Shown one piece after another: positions 23,262 through 27,055 of a stretch of 27,055 bases of DNA. Position 1 is the stretch's first letter. The number at the start of each line of letters is the position of its first letter. The notes under the pieces were generated by a model that was not told the DNA's origin, did no database searches, and saw nothing but the letters and a program-made list of their open reading frames with translations. A program made the translations under genes and the position numbers. This DNA is from Cytophagaceae bacterium (GTDB lineage Bacteria; Bacteroidota; Bacteroidia; Cytophagales; Spirosomataceae), in assembly GCA_027485075.1 (NCBI GenBank), contig JAIXRT010000074.1:1-27055 (forward strand), given 5' to 3'.

Positions 23262-24365
23262 ATGCCTAGAATTTTCCTAGTTTTCTCTTCCGCCGAAACG
23301 GCGAATGCTAATGTTTCCGGAGTACCTGCAGTCGCTCGGGTCGCACGCAATGCCAACATTGTTAACGAGAGCCTTAAGGAGCAAAACGAAATATTTATAG
23401 TGATGCCCGAAGGCCATTTGATTGGTGAGTGGAGTTCTAGTGAAATCTGCCGCCTCGCCCCGCACGTAAAACAAACGGCGGCAGATGTTTCTAAACTGAC
23501 GGCCCGAGAGGATGACATTTACCTCGCTGGCGAATGGATGCTAACAGGCGACATGCTGACCGTAATTTCAAAGGCGCGATCTGACGGCTTGCCTCCGGTC
23601 GGGGGGAGTAAAAAACTTGAGACAATTCTCGATTTTTATATTTCTGAAGGGCGGGAGCGCATCCTTCAACAGATACATCGCGCGAGCCGCCTCGTAATGA
23701 AAAATACCGTGAAGCCTACCGATGGTGTAGTTTCAAAATATATTAATCGTCCGATTTCCATTCGAATTAGTCATCTACTACTTCGGTATCGGTCTATACG
23801 CCCCATCCACGCAACCGCAGCTACGGGCTTGGTTGCGATGTTCATGCTTGCCTGCCTTCTGTCGGGTAATCAGCTTGGCCTCATAGGTGGGGCACTTTTG
23901 TTTCAGGCGGCTTCTCTATTGGATGGTGTTGATGGCGAGATTGCCCGGGCCACTTTTCGCAGCAGCACGCTCGGCGCGAGCCTAGATTCACTAACTGACG
24001 CGATTACAAACCTGGGTTTTATAAGTGGCCTCAGCGTCAGTCTTTGGCTTTTAGGTGAAGATAACGCTCTGATGCTTGGTTTATTGGGCTTCATTTGCCT
24101 CGGTCTCGGTCTCCTAATGCTTGGAAGGCATGCCGCGGCAACGGGCGCGCCATTACACTTTGATGGAATAAAACATTTTTTAAGACGTTCTCCGACCCGG
24201 ATATCCGACTGGTTGATCTGGCTGACTATGAGAGACTTTCTGGCCCTTTTAGGCGCGTTGATGGTTCTATTTGGTCTTGGATACTATTTTCTGCTGCTGT
24301 TTGTACTCGGCACTTGTGTCTGGGTCATATTTGCAGGGCTTGTTGTCTTGCGGTCGCGTTCGTGA
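23262..24365 (+). CDS. CDP-alcohol phosphotransferase with degenerate nucleotidyltransferase-like N-terminus (DIPPS-like layout)
   Basis: Residues about 150-367 are a membrane CDP-alcohol phosphotransferase with an intact motif: D221-x2-D224-G-x2-A-R229-x8-G238-x3-D242-x3-D246. The linker KPTDGVVSKYINRPISIRIS resembles that joining the two domains of archaeal IPCT/DIPPS. Residues 1-145 align in layout with a nucleotidyltransferase domain, but the AAGxGxR loop and KPL lysine are missing, so it is probably inactive. The active cytidylyltransferase may instead be the separate gene at 6924-7664. GGAGG precedes ATG 23262. It is divergent from the other phosphotransferase across a 195-bp promoter region. 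Confidence 0.85.
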   Translation: MPRIFLVFSSAETANANVSGVPAVARVARNANIVNESLKEQNEIFIVMPEGHLIGEWSSSEICRLAPHVKQTAADVSKLTAREDDIYLAGEWMLTGDMLTVISKARSDGLPPVGGSKKLETILDFYISEGRERILQQIHRASRLVMKNTVKPTDGVVSKYINRPISIRISHLLLRYRSIRPIHATAATGLVAMFMLACLLSGNQLGLIGGALLFQAASLLDGVDGEIARATFRSSTLGASLDSLTDAITNLGFISGLSVSLWLLGEDNALMLGLLGFICLGLGLLMLGRHAAATGAPLHFDGIKHFLRRSPTRISDWLIWLTMRDFLALLGALMVLFGLGYYFLLLFVLGTCVWVIFAGLVVLRSRS

Positions 24366-24487
24366 CCGAACCTGAAAAGAAGGGCGGAAGTCTGTTTTCG
24401 GTGCTGACTGAAATGTTGCCGCATCTTCCCCGCCCCCATGCCGCAAGCCTTGGGTGGGCGGCGTATCAATGGCGGCGCGTTGGTTGA
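24362..24487 (+). CDS. Possible small ORF or gene remnant overlapping the phosphotransferase stop
   Basis: GTG at 24362 overlaps the preceding stop (GTGA) and opens 41 codons (VTEPEKKGGSLFSVLTEML...). A second short frame (ATG 24469 to TAA 24534, 21 codons, with an amphipathic WLTLNLLRQIV) overlaps its end. Together they could be the start and end of one decayed gene joined by a frameshift, or chance. I recognise no family. Confidence 0.25.
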   Translation: MTEPEKKGGSLFSVLTEMLPHLPRPHAASLGWAAYQWRRVG

Positions 24488-24749
24488 CACTCAACCTGCT
24501 GAGGCAAATCGTGTCTCGTCGGGGCACCTCGTAACATCCCAAAAATTCGATTTGTAATTCGCCCGCTGTCAAGGCGTAGATCGGCCGCCCGCAGGTAGCT
24601 CAAAATAGCGTTGTTCGAAAACCCAGAAAAAATATCGGCTAATTCTGCCGTTAAACTCTGTTTTCGGAAACACTTAAAGCCAATAGTGAGGGCGAAAGAA
24701 CAAATAGTAATTGTTTTTTAGAATAATTTTTAAATGACTGAAAAGCTAC
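24488..24749. other. Intergenic region before manC
   Basis: Apart from the short frame ending at 24534, I see no gene. Composition turns AT-rich toward 24700. AACAA (24699-24703) and TTGTT (24711-24715) followed by T form a weak hairpin with T-run, which could be a feeble plus-strand terminator. A promoter for manC is expected here, but no match is convincing. Confidence 0.5.
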
Positions 24750-26186
24750 ATGACAGGTGCGCTGAAGATTTATCCCGTTATTCTGTGCGGTGGGTCTGGA
24801 ACTCGGCTTTGGCCTGTCTCTCGTAAGTCTTCTCCTAAGCAATTTGTAAGCCTACTCGGTGCGCAAAGCCTTTTTCAGGCGGCCGTTCGGCGCACAGTGG
24901 GCCCATCGTTCGCCGCGCCGCTGATCGTAACAGGTGAAGCGTGGCGTTTCACAGTAGTCGAGCAGTTGGCGGCGATCGAAATGACTGCAAGCGCAATCCT
25001 AATCGAGCCAGAGGCCCGCAACACGGCTCCGGCGATACTTGCCGCGGCGCATTGGTTGAAGGCTCATGACCCCGATGCGCTGATGCTGGTTATGCCTTCC
25101 GATCACCAAATTGCAGATCGGGATCTATTTGAGCAGGCTGTGATGGCGGCGGTTTGCCGAGCCGAGGCCTCAGATCTCGTTACATTCGGCATTGTGCCGA
25201 CGCACCCAGAGACCGGCTACGGATACCTTGAACTTGCTGCAGGGGCGCAGCTGGATGCGGCTACCCCACAGGCACTAAGGCGCTTTGTCGAGAAGCCCGA
25301 TTTAGCCGACGCGACCGATATGGTTGCCTCTAAGAACTATCTCTGGAATGCCGGCATCTTTCTCTTCTCGGTGAGTGGCATTCTCGACGCCTTTGCATCG
25401 CATGCGCCGGAAATGTCTTCCGCCGTATCCGCCTCGGTTGGTGACGCGAAGCAGGATCTTTCCTTTACTCGCCTGGAGCCAGACGCATGGCGCTCAGCCG
25501 AAAGCATCTCAATCGATTACTGTGTAATGGAAAAAGCTCGTAATCTAGCCGTAATGCCGTTCGGCGCGGGCTGGAGCGACCTCGGCGGGTGGGCTAGTGT
25601 CTGGGCGGAAAGCCTCCCCGATGCGGCGGGTAATAGCTGTTCGGCTGACGTCACCGCCATCGATTGCAGCGGGGCACTCCTTAAGTCCGAGGGTGGCGGC
25701 CTACATGTGGTCGGCATCGGCCTCGACAAGATGATTGTGGTGGCCACGCCTGACGCCATCCTCGTTGCGCCGATGTCTGAGAGCCAGCGCGTGGGCGAGG
25801 CCGTGAATGCCATGCGGGCGAAGGGGGTGGCCCAGGCCGATGCCTCTAGGCGCGATGAACGGCCTTGGGGCTGGTATGACAGCATTGCGTCGGGCGACCG
25901 CTTTCAGGTCAAGCGCATCTTCGTCAAGCCGGGGGCGCTGCTCTCCCTGCAAAGTCACCACCACAGAGCTGAGCACTGGATCGTCGTCGCCGGAACGGCG
26001 CACGTGACTATTGGCGATGAAGTCCGGATGGTGACTGAGAACCAGTCAGTGTACGTCCCCGTCGGAGAGAAGCACCGTCTTGAAAACCGCGGGAAGCTGC
26101 CCGTGACGCTCATCGAGGTGCAGACTGGCGCCTACCTTGGTGAAGACGATATCATTCGCTACGACGACGCATACGCACGTGCGTGA
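24750..26186 (+). CDS. manC: Mannose-1-phosphate guanylyltransferase / mannose-6-phosphate isomerase (type II)
   Basis: This bifunctional enzyme makes GDP-mannose from fructose-6-phosphate-derived mannose phosphates. The N-terminal domain has the pyrophosphorylase signature CGGSGTRLWPVSRKSSPKQF, then VMPSDHQIAD, ETGYGYLE, FVEKPD and LWNAGIFLF. The C-terminal cupin isomerase domain has ERPWGWYDSI, SLQSHHHRAEHWIVVAGTA and VPVGEKHRLEN, with the metal-binding histidines. Length (478 residues) is normal for AlgA/ManC. It is separated from the capsule run by an intergenic region and probably has its own promoter. GDP-mannose would feed the GT4 enzymes here, or routes to other GDP-sugars elsewhere. 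Confidence 0.95.
   Translation: MTGALKIYPVILCGGSGTRLWPVSRKSSPKQFVSLLGAQSLFQAAVRRTVGPSFAAPLIVTGEAWRFTVVEQLAAIEMTASAILIEPEARNTAPAILAAAHWLKAHDPDALMLVMPSDHQIADRDLFEQAVMAAVCRAEASDLVTFGIVPTHPETGYGYLELAAGAQLDAATPQALRRFVEKPDLADATDMVASKNYLWNAGIFLFSVSGILDAFASHAPEMSSAVSASVGDAKQDLSFTRLEPDAWRSAESISIDYCVMEKARNLAVMPFGAGWSDLGGWASVWAESLPDAAGNSCSADVTAIDCSGALLKSEGGGLHVVGIGLDKMIVVATPDAILVAPMSESQRVGEAVNAMRAKGVAQADASRRDERPWGWYDSIASGDRFQVKRIFVKPGALLSLQSHHHRAEHWIVVAGTAHVTIGDEVRMVTENQSVYVPVGEKHRLENRGKLPVTLIEVQTGAYLGEDDIIRYDDAYARA
26173..26184. repeat. 12-bp palindrome at the manC stop
   Basis: ACGCACGTGCGT is a perfect palindrome ending at the first base of the manC TGA. A further GCCGG-ACG-CCGGC dyad follows at 26201-26213 between the convergent genes. 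Neither has a T-run; they could still act as a weak bidirectional end of transcription. Confidence 0.3.
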
Positions 26187-26222
26187 CAGAGCACCAGTTC
26201 GCCGGACGCCGGCCATTTCGTA

Positions 26223-26888
26223 TTAGGCTCTCACCCCCCACACATTATGCTCGGCGAACTCCAGATAGCGGTCAAGCATGTTGATGGACTTCCATCCGCC
26301 GGCGCGCATGATGGCTGCGGTATCAAAGCCTGCGCAGAGCAAATCCTGAGCCGCGCCAACGCGCAGTGAGTGGCCGCTAAAGGCCTTTACATCTTCCGGC
26401 CCGAACCCAGCGGCGGCGGCGGCCTCCTTGATAATCAGCTTCACCTTGGTCGTGCCAAGGGGCCGATTAATGGGGTTCCCCTGATAAATGCCGCAAAAGA
26501 GCGGCGCGATATCTGGCCCGCGCCACGCGAGCCACGCGCCGATCAAGTCGGCCGAGCGCCTCGAACTGAATGCGATCCGTCCCATACCCAACGGGTCGGC
26601 CTTGCTGCGGCGGATAAGTACCCGCATCGTGTCATCCTCCCTAAATTCAATGTCGCTGGTTTGTAAGACCACCAATTCGGAGCGGCGTGTCAAAAGGTCG
26701 TAGCCGCGCGTTATTGGGCGTCGGCATTTGATACATTCAGCGCAGCTCTGCTCCAAGGCCAACCGCGCACGTTCAAGGTATCGGCTTCCATGGACTTTTG
26801 ATTTGCCCAAAATGGAATGTCGCCGTTTCTGCATCTGCGCGAGCCGTAACCCGAAAGTTAGTTTCTGCTGCCAACTGGTCAAAACCAA
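26223..26888 (-). CDS. Tyrosine recombinase (phage-type integrase), N-terminus eroded
   Basis: The C-terminal catalytic domain is complete: first Arg in LLTRRSELVVL, Lys in RRSKADPLG, the HxxR pair in SGHSLRVGAA, the GGWKS box and the nucleophile in MLDRYLE. The N-terminal part is abnormal. The ORF opens with TTG at 26888 (next ATG 26834), and the core-binding SAM-like domain expected in a 300-residue integrase is missing or scrambled. GYDLLTRRSEL follows a region (CAECIKCRRPIT) that does not resemble the family. It is probably a decayed relic of the event that brought the locus or part of it. It converges on manC across 36 bp. Confidence 0.75.
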   Translation of the reverse strand: MVLTSWQQKLTFGLRLAQMQKRRHSILGKSKVHGSRYLERARLALEQSCAECIKCRRPITRGYDLLTRRSELVVLQTSDIEFREDDTMRVLIRRSKADPLGMGRIAFSSRRSADLIGAWLAWRGPDIAPLFCGIYQGNPINRPLGTTKVKLIIKEAAAAAGFGPEDVKAFSGHSLRVGAAQDLLCAGFDTAAIMRAGGWKSINMLDRYLEFAEHNVWGVRA

Positions 26889-27055
26889 CTATGGCCGATT
26901 TCAGTCAGCTCTGACTGAACTTTTAATGACTGCTAATGGGCGCACAGCGGTCCTTCTTTTTGGTATAAGCGAACGACCTGTTGAGCACCGGCATCACACT
27001 CCCCCTATCCTCGCAAACTGCACGCACCGCGACCGCATATCGAAATGCCAGCTTA
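26889..27055. other. Tail of the window, no clear gene
   Basis: A hairpin-forming dyad (TTCAGTCAG / CTGACTGAA, 26900-26919) followed by C and four T stands just upstream of the integrase. A minus frame is open from the window edge (27054) to a TAA near 26929 (about 42 codons, KLAFRYAVAVRAVCEDRG...). It might be the 3' end of a gene outside the window, but this is too short to judge. Confidence 0.35.

Noticed and set aside
1..27055. CRISPR array, rRNA or complete insertion sequence
   Set aside because: No regularly spaced direct repeats, no rRNA-like stretches and no transposase with terminal inverted repeats were seen.

Overview
The window looks like a chromosomal segment of an alphaproteobacterium, most likely a member of the Sphingomonadales. 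The basis is a purS-purQ junction with sphingomonad-like flanks, a serine recombinase/DUF2924/DUF3489 module of the kind common in this group, and a polysaccharide export locus with TPR-bearing glycosyltransferases. The genus cannot be fixed from sequence alone.

Layout. (1) 1-1922 is housekeeping backbone: the last codons of purS, complete purQ, a convergent pair of membrane protein genes (one a YhhQ-type queuosine precursor transporter) and tRNA-Arg(UCU) with encoded CCA. (2) 1923-4634 is a compact module on the minus strand (DUF3489, DUF2924, large serine recombinase). It is bounded by an imperfect 16-bp direct repeat and closed by a good intrinsic terminator. (3) 4635-5752 is AT-rich and holds one MarR-like winged-helix gene and, between it and the capsule operon, a perfect 30-bp palindrome. 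(4) 5753-22254 is a run of 14 plus-strand genes, often overlapping. In order they are inositol-3-phosphate synthase, an inositol-1-phosphate cytidylyltransferase-like enzyme, a glycosyltransferase, KpsE, KpsM, KpsT with a long TPR-containing tail, an FkbM methyltransferase, a TPR-glycosyltransferase, a GSCFA protein, a WcbI protein, an AT-rich sulfotransferase-like gene, a glycosyltransferase, a Wza/KpsD-type outer-membrane lipoprotein and a glycosyltransferase. (5) 22131-24365 holds two divergent CDP-alcohol phosphotransferase genes, the second with an N-terminal region that looks like a decayed nucleotidyltransferase. (6) 24750-26186 is manC/algA (GDP-mannose supply). (7) 26223-26888 is a tyrosine recombinase with an eroded N-terminus.

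How the genes may work together. Ino1 makes inositol-1-phosphate from glucose-6-phosphate. The adjacent cytidylyltransferase would activate it to CDP-inositol. The CDP-alcohol phosphotransferases would move phosphoinositol onto a second alcohol. The KpsMTE/OPX machinery would export a mannose-related, decorated polysaccharide (candidate acylation, sulfation and methylation). No KpsC/KpsS-type Kdo-linker enzymes are visible here. The most interesting hypothesis is therefore an ABC-exported surface glycan built on, or modified with, a CDP-inositol-derived phosphoinositol unit instead of the classical Kdo-lyso-phosphatidylglycerol anchor. The enzyme families are seen in the sequence; the assembled pathway is inference.
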